A stretch of DNA of 64,000 bases from Rhododendron vialii (GCF_030253575.1 NC_080561.1:6895001-6959000); one strand, 5' to 3'. Positions 9,988-22,226 are shown, counted from the stretch's first letter. Numbers and translations: made by a program. Notes: a model not told the origin generated them from the letters alone.

Positions 9988-12900
9988 ATGGAACGTCCGG
10001 TGAGTTAATCGACCTTGTTTTTACTTCTCATCCTCTTGATCGAGTTCATCATTGTCTTCTTCATCTTAGGGTTTCATGTCTGTATCGCATTTTCTCGTTT
10101 TCATTTCTCATCGTCATGGTTGAGTTCATCATCGTTGTTGTTAAGTTCATTATTGTCTTCCCTTCTAACTTAAGATTTCATGTCTGTATCTGAATGCATA
10201 TTGGTAAATCTGTTCGATTTGGTACATCTGTTTGTTGAGTTCATCATCGTTATTGTTGAGTTCATTATGAACGAGTTGGTACATCTGTTTGTTTTGTGCT
10301 GGTATCTGTTTGCTTTTTGACATTATTTTGGTACATCTATTCTGTAGTTTCGAACAATGTAGGTCTGTTTGTAGGTCTGTATCTGTTAGTACATTTGGTA
10401 CATCTGTTGTTGTTGTTTGGTATACTAACTGTCTTCTATGTATATCGTTGTGCCTGTATTAGCGTATTTTGTAAGTTTTTAGTTTCTTTTGAGAACCTTC
10501 TTTCAGAGTTTATGTTCACAAAGTCATGGATCCTAAAGAACGAAGTGCAAACTAATATGTCTTCGATATCCTACTTATTACCCTGTAGTTTGGAATAATG
10601 TAGGTCTGTTTGTAGGTCTGTATCTGTTTGTACACTCGGTATATCTGTGTTAAGCATGTTTTGTACATCTGTTCTGTAGTTTTTGTAGTTTGGAACAATG
10701 TAGGTCTGTTTTAGGTCTATATCTGTTAGTACAGTTGGTATATCTCTTTTTAAGCATATTTGGTATATCTGTTTGGTTGTTTGGATCCATGTGTTGGTAT
10801 CTCTGTATCTGTTAGTACACTTTGTATATCTGTTGTTTTGTGTTGGTATATTTATTTTGGATTTGTGTTTTTTATTCTGAACAGGAAGATGTAGTAGAAC
10901 AGACTAGACTGTTAGAGGCAAAAAAAGTAAGATTTAAGATGCGAGCAAGAAAGAACTCACCTTCAAATGCTGTAAAGAAAACAACAGATCAAAAGGAAGA
11001 TGATGATGATGATGATGAAACACAGATAAAGGAAACTGAACAGGAGAAGAATGACATTGAATCGCCGCATAAAAGGAGGGCTTCACAGAAATCACCTGTT
11101 AAAGGTACTCAATCGAGGAGAATAACAAGATCTCTTACCAAAAGAGAAATAAGAACGACAAGGATGTCAAAAAAAATTGAACCGACGATTGAAATAAAAA
11201 AGAAGCATGTTCGAAAATCAAACAGAAACAAGAAGACTAGAAACAAGGAAGAAGATGATGTGGTAGTCTTAGAGGAAGATGATGAAGAAGACAAGCAGGA
11301 AGATGTTGAGGAAGACAAAGAGGAAAATGAGGAAGACGAGGATGGTGTTGAGAAAGACGAGGAGGAAGATGAGAAAGAAAAAGAGGAAGACGAGGAGGAA
11401 GACAAGGAATATGTTGAGGAAGATGAGGAGAACGTCAAGTTCGTCAAGGTCAAGAGAAAAAGGAAGAAGTCTAGCCCACGTCTTCCTAACAAAAGGGTAA
11501 AAAAACAAGAAAGAAAAAAGGAGAAAGAGGAGAACGAAGATGTTGTTGAGATCAAAAAAGAGAGCTGCCAATACAGGTATCTGTTTTTATATTGGTGCAT
11601 CTGTTTTATGTTAGTTTATATGTATCTGTTACATTACTGGTGTATCTGTTTTTATATTGGTTCATCTGTTTTATATTGGTTTCTCTGTATCTATTCCATT
11701 ATTGGTGTATCTGTTTTTATATTGATGAATCTGTTTTATGTTGGTTTCTCTGTTACATTACTGGTGTATCTGTTTTATATTGGTTTATCTGTATAACATT
11801 ATCTCATCTGTACAAAATCTCCTGCAGGTCTAATCTCGTCAGCCTTGTACGGCTTCTGAAACGCAGAAAATTCACTCCTTTCCAAGTTCGTGAGATCAAA
11901 AAAACCCCTTTTGCAAATCTCTTGTTTGCAATGACCAAACCGGAAATTAATGAACTTTTCGTGAAGAAAAGCGATGAAATTACATTGAAGTTGGTCGAAA
12001 AGTACAAAGGGGAGGGATACTTTGATCTTGGTGGCAAATTAGTTAAGATAAGTGTCAAAGATTTGACACTTATCTTTGGAATCAAATCTGGACCAATCAA
12101 AATACACCTCCAGGGGAACCCGAGAAGGCCAAATTCAGATTTTCTCGACAGAGTCTTCAAAAAACAAAAGGAAATGTTAGTTTCAAGGATGAAGATATTC
12201 TTGAGAAAAGCTTTTACAAAAGATTCTACTCAAAGTGCGCAGGACATCGCACGTGTGCTAATGATGTTGGTTCTCGCGACAATCTTTGTCCCACTCTCAT
12301 AACCAAAATTAAGCTGGGCTTACTATCCATTCATTGACGATCTCAACACATCCACAACATATGCATGGTCAACATTCATTATAGAGCACTTGGTCAAAGA
12401 GCTTGATACAAAGCATACAAATCCAACAACTGTTGGTGGATGTGTACTTGGACTACTGGTGAATATCTCTTCTATTTTTGTAGTTTAATGTCATGTTTGT
12501 TACTATATCTGTATCTATTTTATATTGGTATATCCGTATATGTGTATCCGTTTTATCTGTGTATCTGTATCTGTTTTATATTGGTATCTGTATTTGTATC
12601 TGTTTTATATTTGTATCTGTTTTCTATACCTGTATCTGCTTTATATTAGAATTCTATGGTGATAGCTACTTTGCTTGAATGCAGTATTGGCTCTGCGAGC
12701 ATACAAGCATAATGAATGTGCAACAATCAAAAGACAATTGTCCAAGGTTTATGAAGTGGGATATGAGTGATTTACCAGAAGCATTGGCACGAACACCATT
12801 GGAATCTCTTAATCCAGAAATGGTAAAGGATGCAGAATTGGAGCCCATCAACGAGAAAGAGAAAAAGTTGTTGCATTTTCTTGAACAAATTGAAAATAAG

Positions 12901-15618
12901 AATGATGTGAAGGATGATGATGCTCGGGAGTGCAGCTTGGACGACGATGGATCGAAATCTGAGAAGGACGAGGGGGTTGAGGAGACTAACAATGATACCA
13001 ACAACCTAATTTCTGACCTACTCAAAGAAATTGACAGGTTGAAAGAAGAATCGAAGGAAAAGGACAGAGTAATTCAAACTTTGCAACAAAAAATAGCTGA
13101 ACTTGAAAGGGACCATGTTCCGTATGAAGACGCCGCTGAGCAAATGTTTGACTATGAAACAGAAGTCAGGACGGTACACGTTGAAAAGGGTATCCTGCAG
13201 GAAGAAATTGTGCAAAAGGAGGTTGAGATAGGAGGTTTCTACGTCAGCAATGACTTATTAGAGGAAAAACTTGAAAAATCTGAAAAAGACAAAGCAAGTG
13301 TCGAAGATGGCCTAGATGACATGGTAACCCATATGGTTACACAAGAATACCACGTAAGAAAAACATCTCTTCATAAGTATGTTGCTATATCTGTTTGTAT
13401 ATCTGTTGGTATTTGTTTAGTTTTATCTGTATCTGTTAGTGTTTTGGTATATCTGTATGCCTTGTCATATATGTATCTGTACATTAGTTACACACATAAA
13501 TCATAATTGCCTAATTCACTTTGTCAGGACAAAGAAGAAGACAAAGAGAAAAGGCAAGAAGAGGAGCAGAGCAAGAAAGGAGAAGTTGATCAAACTATCA
13601 GCGAAAGAGTTGAGATAGCAACTGGATTGCATGATGAAATTTTGTCTGACGAAGTCATTGACAAAACAATCTCCCAACTCTTCAAAGACACTCAGGAAGG
13701 AGAAAGGAAAGAAGAAAAGAAAAGGAAGAGAGAACAAGATAATATTGACCCGTCGTCAATGGTAAAAGATCTGAAGGGCAAAGATGACAGAACAGTGAAG
13801 ATGGAGGAAGGGTTCATCTACTATAATAGGAACCAGAAGGAAAGAAAGAAAAGCAATTCTGCATTTGAAATGACAAAGCTATTCAATTACATTTCGGAGG
13901 AAGATATGGATCTACTAGATACAATTTATGAATTTGAGAAAGAAGACAAAAAGTAAGTGAAATCAGCAAAGCTAGATTTGTATCGAGTAAAATTCACAAA
14001 TTTCATTCCATTTAATACATCTTTTCTTCTGGCAATCGCAGATCTTTCGTCTGGCACAACCCAGTCAACAATGATACAGTTACAATCGAAGACGTCCTGA
14101 ATCTGTTGAACGAGGGTGATATTGGAAACACGGTAACACAAAAGAAACTATTTTTACTTGTATCTGATTTATGTGAGTGTGTCTGTTAATACGTTTGTAT
14201 ATCGGCTGGTTTCTAAGTTGGTTTTGTATATCTGCATGTTGGTAAATCAGTTCGATTGTTGTAGTTTGAAGCAATGCTGGTCTGTTAGTATATCTATATC
14301 TTTTAGTACACTTGGTATATCTCTTTTAAGCATGTTTGTTACATCTGTTTGATAGTTTTTGTAGTTTGCAACAATATAGGTTTGTATCTGTTAGTACACT
14401 TGGTATATCTGTTTTTAAGCATGTTTGGAACATCTATTTGGTAGTTTTTGTAGTTTGGAACAATACAGGTTTGTTTGGAACAACATATCTATTAGTACAC
14501 TTGGTATATCTATTTTAAGCATATTTGGTACATATGTTTAGTACTTTGGAACCATGTAGGTCTATGGGTACATCTATTTTTTATCAACTTCAAATTTAAC
14601 ATCAAGACATAACTATTGCAGTGCATTGATGGGCTCACTTACATTTTGGAAAGACAAGAAGAAAAGACAGCAAAAACACAGGGGAACTGCTTCTACATTA
14701 CATCCACCTGTTGGGTATGCAAACTGTTTAGTATTCCATCTTTGTCAACTGAGAACAGATATATGTTATCCCAATATCTGATAATATATGAAATACATTC
14801 TTTTTTGACAGACACTAATCAAAGAAAAAGCTGATGCAAGAACAAACTTAATCAACGAAAAGCTGAAAGAACTAGACAAAGTTATCGACATAAATGGTGT
14901 TGCATTCTACAAATATCTCATATTCTCGATGAATTCAATGGGAGGCAGAAAAGTGAAAGCTCCTGACCATTGGACTCTTCTGGTCTACGATACTTCCAAG
15001 CAACAATGGATGCACTACAATTCTTTGACAAAGCCCAAGAAAAAGAAGGATCCTTACTTGACAGATGCCTCCATTGTGGTACATAACTTTACCTTTAATT
15101 TGGTAGTCCATCCCTCAATCATAACAGTTAAAAAAAATTGCTATTTTTTACAAATTATAGAAAGAGTACGTGGAAGAGCAAATGAGGAAGTTGACTCTTA
15201 GTAAACCACCAAGTTTTGAACTCATTTCTACACCTAAACCAACACTGTTTCCAACCAACACACTCAGTGCTCCAATAAGCTCCATTGATGATGCACCTCA
15301 GCAACAACCTGGATCGTAAGCTTCTGTTATTTTTATGTTGGTGTATCTGTCCCTGTATCTGTCACCGTTGTCGTGTTTCTAAACTCTTCTCTTCTTCGAC
15401 CTACTTTCTATGAATTCTACAAGGTTGATTGTGGAATAATTGTGTGCTATATCATTAAACAACTTGAAGAACAGAAGCCCGTCCCAACGTATCTCACTGT
15501 GGAAAATCTGAAAAAATTCAGAGCTGAATTGGTCCATATATTCTTGAATAACAAGCCCAGAACATGGTCAATAGAAGAATGGAAAAGCAACCAGCTAATG
15601 CAAGAAATGGCAGATTAG
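9988..15618 (+). CDS. DUF1985/ULP1-like cysteine protease gene of the MULE, ten exons, broken
   Basis: Exons read from splice sites with frame continuity: 9988-9999, 10885-11576, 11828-12458, 12685-13353, 13528-13952, 14042-14132, 14622-14714, 14812-15078, 15161-15315 and 15424-15618. Exon 2 encodes a highly charged Lys/Glu/Asp region with a likely NLS. Exons 3-4 form a DUF1985-like domain (RRKFTPFQVREIKKTPF, SWAYYPFIDDL, WLCEHTSI). Coiled coil follows in exons 4-5. Exons 8-10 form the C48 SUMO-protease-like fold: His in PDHWTLLVYD and Cys in VDCGIIVCYI. The catalytic Asp position reads Asn (MHYNSL). Exon 3 has an in-frame TAA at 12,300-12,302, and the last two exons do not join in phase (off by one base). 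Deconjugation of SUMO-like proteins is the family role, but activity is doubtful here. Confidence 0.8.
10000..15365 (+). repeat. TATCTGT-rich intron repeats of the protease gene, sense orientation
   Basis: Introns 1, 2, 3, 4, 6 and 9 are packed with variable units such as GTATCTGTTTTATATTGG and TTGGTATATCTGTTTGT. The short introns 5, 7 and 8 (82-97 bases) lack them and the exons are free of them. All units read TATCTGT on the coding strand. They are irregular, with no fixed period, and so are not a classical minisatellite. Confidence 0.85.
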
Positions 15619-15905
15619 GAATATACTTTTGCTCAAGAATTAAAGTTTTTTTGTCCATACCAAGGGTTGTACATATTTTTTTGGTGTCCGGTGGTAAACT
15701 GTTATCCTCAAACCGGACGACAAGGGATATGAAGTAGAATTAGTCTGTACATGTAATGACAAGCCCAGAACATGGTCAACAGAAGAATGGAAAAGCAAGC
15801 AGCTAATGCATGGATTGGCAATTTAGGCATATACTCGGCTCCAAACAATTGGAATTTTCCATACCAATGGTTGTACATATTTTTTGTTGTCCAAACAATT
15901 GGACC
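15548..15905. repeat. Tandem duplication of the protease gene 3' end
   Basis: The last coding block (AGCCCAGAACATGGTCAA, AGAAGAATGGAAAAGCAA) plus its downstream sequence is repeated about 210 bases later. The second copy lies outside the frame, after the first stop, and carries about 90% of the same bases. This leaves a second, untranslated copy of the C-terminus in the convergent interval. A shorter duplicate (CCAAATGAAAGTCAATTACA) occurs at about 16,012 and 16,305. Confidence 0.8.
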
Positions 15906-15964
15906 ACAATGGTTATGATCTTTACTGAAGTAGATTTATATCTCTCGTTTTTCATTTGTACAAT

Positions 15965-18900
15965 TATTCTCACTAGGCATCCAAGCAAGACATACCACCA
16001 ACAGATATACCCAAATGAAAGTCAATTACAAAGTGCATTCTGGACAATGATGAAAATCATATGTATGGTTTGAGGGAAATCTTTCAGATACACTAACGCA
16101 CCAACAGATACAGACATACCACCAACAGATATACCGACATACACATATAGATACACCAATATACCAACATAAAGACAAACAGATACACCAACATAAAAAA
16201 GATACACATATACCAATATACCTTTTTAAAACAGATACGGTTATACCAACATTCAATTAGATACACAAAATGACTGCAGTAAATGAACCACCTCAATTTA
16301 TATCCAAATGAAAGTCAATTACAAAGTATATCTATAAAACGTAAGAATAGCAATTAAAGAATCATCAATCAACGGCCTCTTTGCAAGTCCTTCTGTTGTG
16401 TTTGCCTAACTTTCCACACCTCCCGCACAACATTTGCCTTACTTTCTCACCCCTTGATCGGATTCTCCCAACTTTTGGCCTCCCACGTGGCCTCCTCGTT
16501 TTAGGAGGAAGAATGATGGCAGATTCTTTCGTGATCACCGGAGCTCCAAGAGTGGGGACCGGGTTTATAGTACCTTCATACGACAATTGAAAAGCCTCGA
16601 TGGTATAATAGGGATCAATATAATCGTACATTTGCTTTTCTGTCTTTTGAATAACTGTAACAGCATGCACACATGGAAAAAGATGAAGTTGCCAACGACA
16701 GCACGTGCATGTCCTTTTCTTAAGATCAACCACAACAGTTGGCTGAGAAAAAACCTCAAAAATATCATCGTTTGCTGCTGCCACATGCCAAGTTCGACCT
16801 TTATTGAAACGGTCAATCAACTTTTTCTCCATTACAGGACAAACATAGCTGCTCCACTTGTTTGATAGTAGTCTCCTGTTACACATCTACTCCATGATTA
16901 GCACCCTTACCTTATCAACCAACTCACATATTGGCAAATGACGGAATTTAAGAATCTGGTTGTTAAATGACTCAGCTGCATTTGAAGTCATTTCACCATA
17001 TCGTCTACCTTCAAAGTACAAGTTTGCCCATCTCTCAAGCAGAAATGACTCAACAAAATTCTTTGCACTCGCTCCACCAACAGTACATAGCTCTTCAAGA
17101 GCCTTGGCAAAAGTTATCACAGTAGGAACATGTGCGCAATCATTGAAAAGATTGACTACTTTCTCCCTAAACCCATTCGAGAGTCGACCTGAAAGCTTAT
17201 CCCTAAGGTTTCCCTTCAAATGCTGCAAGCAGTAGGAGTGATAACCAGTTGGGAAAACTGTAGGCACGTACTTTACAAGACCAGAGTGACGATCCGTAAA
17301 GAATGTAAGAGGCCGAGAACACGTAATAACTGTCGACAGCTTCTCCAAAAACCATTGCCAATTTGCCTCTGTCTCAGAGTCAACAACACCGATAGCAAGA
17401 GGAAATAATCCTACTCCAACAAAAGGCAACAACAAAAAACAATATCAACAACAGATATACCAAACAAAAAGACAGATACACAGATATATCAACAAAACCA
17501 ATATGTCAAAAGACTAAGAGATACAACAAAATCAACAAAAGATACACGAACATGCTGACAGAGATACCAAGAGACTAAGAGATAAAACAAGCAACAACAA
17601 AAAAAAGATTATCAACTGTTTGAACAACAGATATACCAAAACAAAGAGACAAATATACCAACAAAACCTAATCCTTCAACAAAAGCAAACAACAAAATAC
17701 ATTATCAACTGCATCAACAACAGATATACCAAAACAAAGAAACAGATACACAGATATACCAATAAAACCAACATGTCAACAGATACACGAACATGCTGAC
17801 AGAGATATCAAGAGACTAACAGATACAACAAGCAACAAAAAATAGTAACTAACCTTGATCAGCATCCTTTCCTATAGCTGAGAGAAGCGTCCCTTTGTAT
17901 CTCCCCTTCAAAAAGGTACCATCAACAGCCAAAATAGGACGACAATAGTTGAAGCCTTTAATGCATGCATCAAATGCCAGGAAAAACCTTATAAACCGAT
18001 TAGTCTCATTGCAATATTCCACATCCATAACAGTCCCCGGGTTTTTCTCCTTTAATTCCTCAGCATACCAGCGGAGTTTGTCAAAAGATAATTGAAAATC
18101 ACCAAATAGCTCCTTATTTGCTTTCTCAACTGCTAACCATGCATGGTAATAACCAATCAAATAACCATATCGCCCCTCAAAATGTTTCAAACACTCTATC
18201 GGTGTATAAGATGGCTTCGAACGAACCTCCTCAACAATTTCTTTGGCAATAATTTTTGAGGTCATCCGAGGATTTTTTGAACTAAAAAACGTACCAATAC
18301 AGTTGTGCTCTTTGTGAAACTCCCTAATAACAAAAAAATTATTCGATCTTTCTAAAGTTGCGTGAATTAACCATGTACAACCATCCAGCTTCTTACAGCA
18401 CTCGGCCGTTACTCTTGATCTGTCATTTTTCAGATATTTATACTTGAAACCAATTTCAACGGCATATTTGGACAAACAAGCCTTAAAATCATCTACACCA
18501 TCTCTGAACTCTTGACCAACACACTTAAGCAAATTAACCCAATCGGCTGAAAGACGCACTGTCTCATGATGAGGACAAAATTTATCAAGCGGATCTTCTT
18601 CCTCTCCTTGAAAAGTACTACACTCACCATATTCAAAACTCCTAACACATTCACCCAAACTTTTACCGCATTCAATGGTAGAAGAAGAAATAACCCCAAC
18701 AGATACATCAACACAAGTCACACCAAACGCAGCAGCTAATGCAATCATGTTACAAAAGTCTTCATCATTGTCCAGACTACAATTATGATGGTCAGCGACA
18801 GCATAAAAAAGCTCAAAACTACTCAAATTCTGCCACTTTTTATGAATGCTTTCCACCAGATCATTGAAACCAAAACCTCTTGTAGCCATGACAACTAGAG

Positions 18901-19240
18901 TAACTTCACCATATTTGCACATCAATATAACCGAAGAAGCCATTGAAATAGAGTAATCCTACTCTGCAAAAACAAATAGAAAACAAAGGTATAACAGGAC
19001 AAATATAAACGCATATACCAAACAAAATAGAAAGACAAAGGGACACAGATACATGAACATGCTGACAGATACAGAAAATAAACATGCAGAAACACAGAGA
19101 GACTAACAGATACAAACATGCCAACAAAATCACGCTGATAGATACAGATACAAATACAGCATACGAACAAAAAACAACATGACAGATACACAGAAAGACT
19201 AACAGATACAAATATCCCAATGCACAAATGATCATTGTGC
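15965..19240 (-). repeat. TATCTGT-rich repeats of the transposase gene, sense orientation
   Basis: The same units occur as AACAGATATACC and ACAGATACAC on the plus strand, that is TATCTGTT on the minus strand. They fill the 3' flank (about 15,970-16,265), the intron 17,411-17,853 and the 5' UTR intron (18,964-19,427). They are absent from the two coding exons. The orientation flips relative to the protease gene, in the interval between the two convergent stop codons. Confidence 0.85.
16365..18943 (-). CDS. MULE (mudrA-type) transposase, one in-frame stop
   Basis: Two coding exons, 18943-17854 and 17410-16365, join as GKDADQ-G-LFPLAIGVVDSE. Residues 1-85 form the MULE N-terminal domain. About 145-215 is the Cys/His DNA-binding domain (GQEFRDGVDDFKACL, REFHKEHNC). 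The DDE core has D341 (LAVDGTFLKG), D403 (TFFTDRHSG), the C424/H427 pair (YHSYCLQHLKGN) and E510 (SNAAESFN). A SWIM zinc finger follows (C598, C600, C609, H611), then a C-terminal zinc knuckle with CX2CX5HX4C spacing. Codon 538 is TAG (16,889-16,887), between the DDE core and the SWIM finger; the rest is open, giving 711 codons if read through. A DNA-cutting transposase for the surrounding element; the stop probably inactivates it. Confidence 0.9.
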
Positions 19241-19379
19241 CAGTAAATCAACAAACAGCATTAACGAACAATGACAGCTTGCAAAACTCCAAAAAATAGT
19301 ACAATTACAAAACGCACAAACTCAAAACAGAGTCAAAATCGCACGAACTCAAAACTAAACCATAACTTGCAAAAAAATC

Positions 19380-19423
<44 letters not shown>

Positions 19424-19510
19424 GTACCTGATAGAGATCAAGAGAGAGAGATCCAGAGAGAGATCCAGAGAGAACGAGAGAGAGATCGAGAGAGAGATCC
19501 AGAGAGAGAG
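18944..19510 (-). promoter_or_regulatory. Transposase 5' leader with UTR intron and GA/CT microsatellite
   Basis: On the minus strand the leader reads CTATCAG then GTACGTCTC, a donor at 19,427. The acceptor TTTTTGCAG ends at 18,964, twenty bases before the ATG. A (GA)n run on the plus strand at 19,384-19,420 lies directly inside the donor. A second GA-rich stretch (19,440-19,515) lies in the leader exon. CT-rich leaders are common in plant promoters. Confidence 0.65.
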
Positions 19511-19640
19511 AGAGACGATCGCCAGCCCTAGCGTTCAACGCGCCATTTGAAAAACAGCGGGCGATTGGAATGTAAATTGGCCCCAGTTTTAAATACAAAA
19601 GGCTAAAATAGTAAATTCAAGGACCTTAGACTTCAAATTA

Positions 19641-20186
19641 AACAATGTAATGGACCAAGTCCAGCAAGGTAAAAGAAGCTGGGCTAGAATCCAAATGGGC
19701 TGGTCCAAAATGGACTGTAGACCAATTTGCTGTTATTTTTAATCCGAATCGGCCAAAAATTGAGCTCCGTAAACAGTTCTGTAAACAAAGATTTTCTCTT
19801 CTAACAATCCCTCGTCTAAAACTTTAATTTAGAAGTAAACTTAAACTATTGGGCTTTGATATTGGGTCTAACCAAGAAGTTAAAGTTGGGCTTTTATTTT
19901 GTTTCTAACCTTATAAATTTAGATTTTCTACTATGTTATTTTTGTACATTGAAATGGAAATTATCTTCAAATTTAGATTAAACGCAATAATAGATGACTT
20001 CTGTGACTTGAAAGGACATCCAGTTCCATTTTGATAGGTGGTTGGGTTGTATATACAAGAGTAAAAGAATTTGTTTCGTCTTTTATTTTATCTATATATG
20101 CTTTTGTGAAGCTTGAAGTAAAATTATTTATATGTATTTTCGAATTCCTAGTCTTGCATTTTATTTCTTTCATGCTTGAACTTTTA
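19641..20186. other. Intergenic DNA beside the MULE
   Basis: AT-rich sequence with no recognisable gene. The first part may still belong to the MULE, because its right end is not defined. Confidence 0.45.
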
Positions 20187-20650
20187 AAATTTGGCACCCT
20201 TGTGAGAAAATCCTAGCCACCGCCACTGCTAATATGGATGGATGGAGCCCGCATACACACCGTCAGTTTAGTATTTGTGAAGTCCGAATGTGCTTTTCAT
20301 TTTGTGTGCAAATTATGTGTAATTTTAAACCTTTTCTTTTAAAATGTTCATCAGGAGAGATTATTTAATACCCCTAGTGGTATCTCATGCTCATTTTGTA
20401 GTATACATTGGGATGGGGTAAAATTCGGCACCCCTTTGAGAAAATTTTGGTTCCACCTCTGCTAATATGGATGCATGAAATCCACACACGTTGGGAGTGC
20501 ACTATTTGTGAAGCCCGCATGTGCTTTTAATTTTGTGTGTGCAAATTGTGTGTAATTTTAAACCTTTCTTTTAAAAATATTCATTGGGAGAGATTATTTA
20601 ATGCCCCTAGTAGTGTATCATGCTCATTTTCTATTACACATTGGCACGGT
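20187..20650. repeat. Tandem duplication, period about 233 bp
   Basis: Two copies start at the GGCACCC(T)TGTGAGAAAAT-like motif (20,190 and 20,425). Both contain CTAATATGGATG, GTGCTTTT(C/A)ATTTTGTG and GAGAGATTATTTAAT. Identity is roughly 85% by eye. It is non-coding and probably a fragment of a larger dispersed repeat. Confidence 0.8.
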
Positions 20651-21300
20651 GTTTACACCATAATTTCGTATTTAGTCTAATATGATCAATTGGGTCAAAA
20701 CGTTACACGTGTTAGACTGATTAAAGAAAATGTAGTATGAAGCCTGTTAAGGAAAAATCAAGTGGACTTATCGACGGTTGATATTCGACTGAACACGTTT
20801 CAGAATATGCATCACACACAGATCGTGGGCATGACAATTAATGCAAGCAGGCAGTTGGAGTAATTACCACATTGGGAACATGTGAGATCGTGGAGAAGTA
20901 ACCGCCTCGTGCAGATAGTGGAGCAAGAATAGGGAGCATGGAGCCACTTAATTCAAATCGGAGGAGGAAATTCCATATGATTTGAATTTCAAGTCGATGA
21001 CAACCTATAAATACAAGAATAAAAGACATTTAGAACTCCCAATCAATCGCCCAAAGGCTTCTACTTTTATCTGTACTTTACATTTCTTGCTCTAGGAGTA
21101 GCTTGTAATTTAACCGTCTGTTCGATTGTGTTCTCATAGTCGATTGACTTCTACACCGAGCAATAATAAAGTCCATTTTGTTGTTCTTCTTTCATCTCCA
21201 TTTCACTTCATTCAGTTTGCTTGCAAAGAAGTTCTGAAATACGGCAAGGAACCAAACTCCACCATCACAAACACCCACATTTCCAGCACACTCAACAACT
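20650..21300 (+). mobile_element. Possible LTR-retrotransposon LTR fragment (Ty3-like)
   Basis: A TATA-like ACCTATAAATAC lies near 21,003. A transcript-leader-like stretch and a polyadenylation-like AATAATAAA follow at about 21,164, and GTTTGCTTGCAAAGAAG ends the block. This layout resembles a plant LTR. No partner LTR or internal region is visible in the window. An old solo or partial LTR is the best guess. Confidence 0.3.
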
Positions 21301-22226
21301 CTTAGTCGATTCGTCGACTGCAAGTAAAAATAGACAAACACACGGGGTACAAATATTTTGTTTTGCACCCTACTTCAATGTGAACCGAACACACCCACGT
21401 GGCGATAACTCAAAAACACTGAGCTGTTTCTCGTTTTTTTTTTGTAATCTTTTGTTTTTGTCTCCTTGTTTTTAAAACGTGGAATCTATGCATAAGATCA
21501 AGCACCTCATAATCCCAATCGATTATCATATGTTATTAAGTTAACCACCTGTTCTCGAAACGTCCAAATAGAATATGATCATGTAGTAGGGAGAAAGGCC
21601 AAATGTGGACAAGGCCACCAACTATACCTACTTTTTATTCCAAACTGAGTGGACTTTTTTTTCTCCCCCATTTTCTCACCCCACCAATAAATAATAGTAG
21701 TACACTATTCTTGACTTTTATTAAGTCATACACAATTATGTTATGTCTCAATATCTCCATGCCCCTCAAATTGAGTCCGATTGAACTTAATTTAAATATT
21801 TTGAAATTAATGACTGAAAAATCTCCACGAGAAAACTCGATCTGACGATCATTTGAACTCTAGGTATTTGATCATTTGGAACTACTAAACTGCAAATACT
21901 TATTGCACTTGATTAAGGCCTTGGTCGATTGTTGTTTACTAAAAAAACTGAATAAGGGGCAATGCCTATAATAAAGATTATTATTGAAGAATTGACCAAA
22001 CCAACTAACTCTTCACTCCCAAAGCCTTGTAAGAAGGAGACGTGACAGCTAGGAGTATTATTGTGGGCAGAATCAAGCCACGAGTTTCCTCAAACTTCTC
22101 AAAAGAGAGAATCAACTTCTTTTGTGAGCCAACTATATACAACTAAGCTATTAATGGACCGAATTTGATAGGACTAGAATTTGAAATAGCTCAAATCCGA
22201 TCGGAATTCGAATCCGTTAAATCTTA
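21301..22226. other. AT-rich intergenic DNA, nothing recognised
   Basis: Short frames only; no repeats or motifs that I can name. Confidence 0.5.

Larger units (their letters stand above)
9720..19640. mobile_element. Kaonashi-type Mutator-like element (KI-MULE)
   Basis: About 9.9 kb holds two convergent genes: a DUF1985/ULP1-like protease gene on the plus strand and a mudrA-type transposase gene on the minus strand. MULEs that carry ULP1-like genes are known from plants as Kaonashi or KI-MULEs, and many lack long terminal inverted repeats. That fits here: I find no clear inverted repeat or 9 bp target duplication, so both ends are approximate. The left end is set just after the MPP-beta pseudogene, the right end after the transposase 5' region. 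One in-frame stop in each gene argues that this copy is no longer autonomous, though only lightly decayed. Confidence 0.85.

Noticed and set aside
11109-11600. Ser/Phe-rich frame antisense to the protease gene
   Set aside because: It is the mirror of the acidic/basic low-complexity exon 2 on the other strand.
10000-19240. Repeated TATCTGT units considered as a CRISPR-like or regular satellite array
   Set aside because: Units are irregular in length and spacing, follow intron boundaries, and the genome is a plant's.
19271-19598. Frames rich in Arg-Glu or Ser-Leu over the GA/CT repeat
   Set aside because: Dipeptide runs produced by the microsatellite; the region is the transposase 5' leader.
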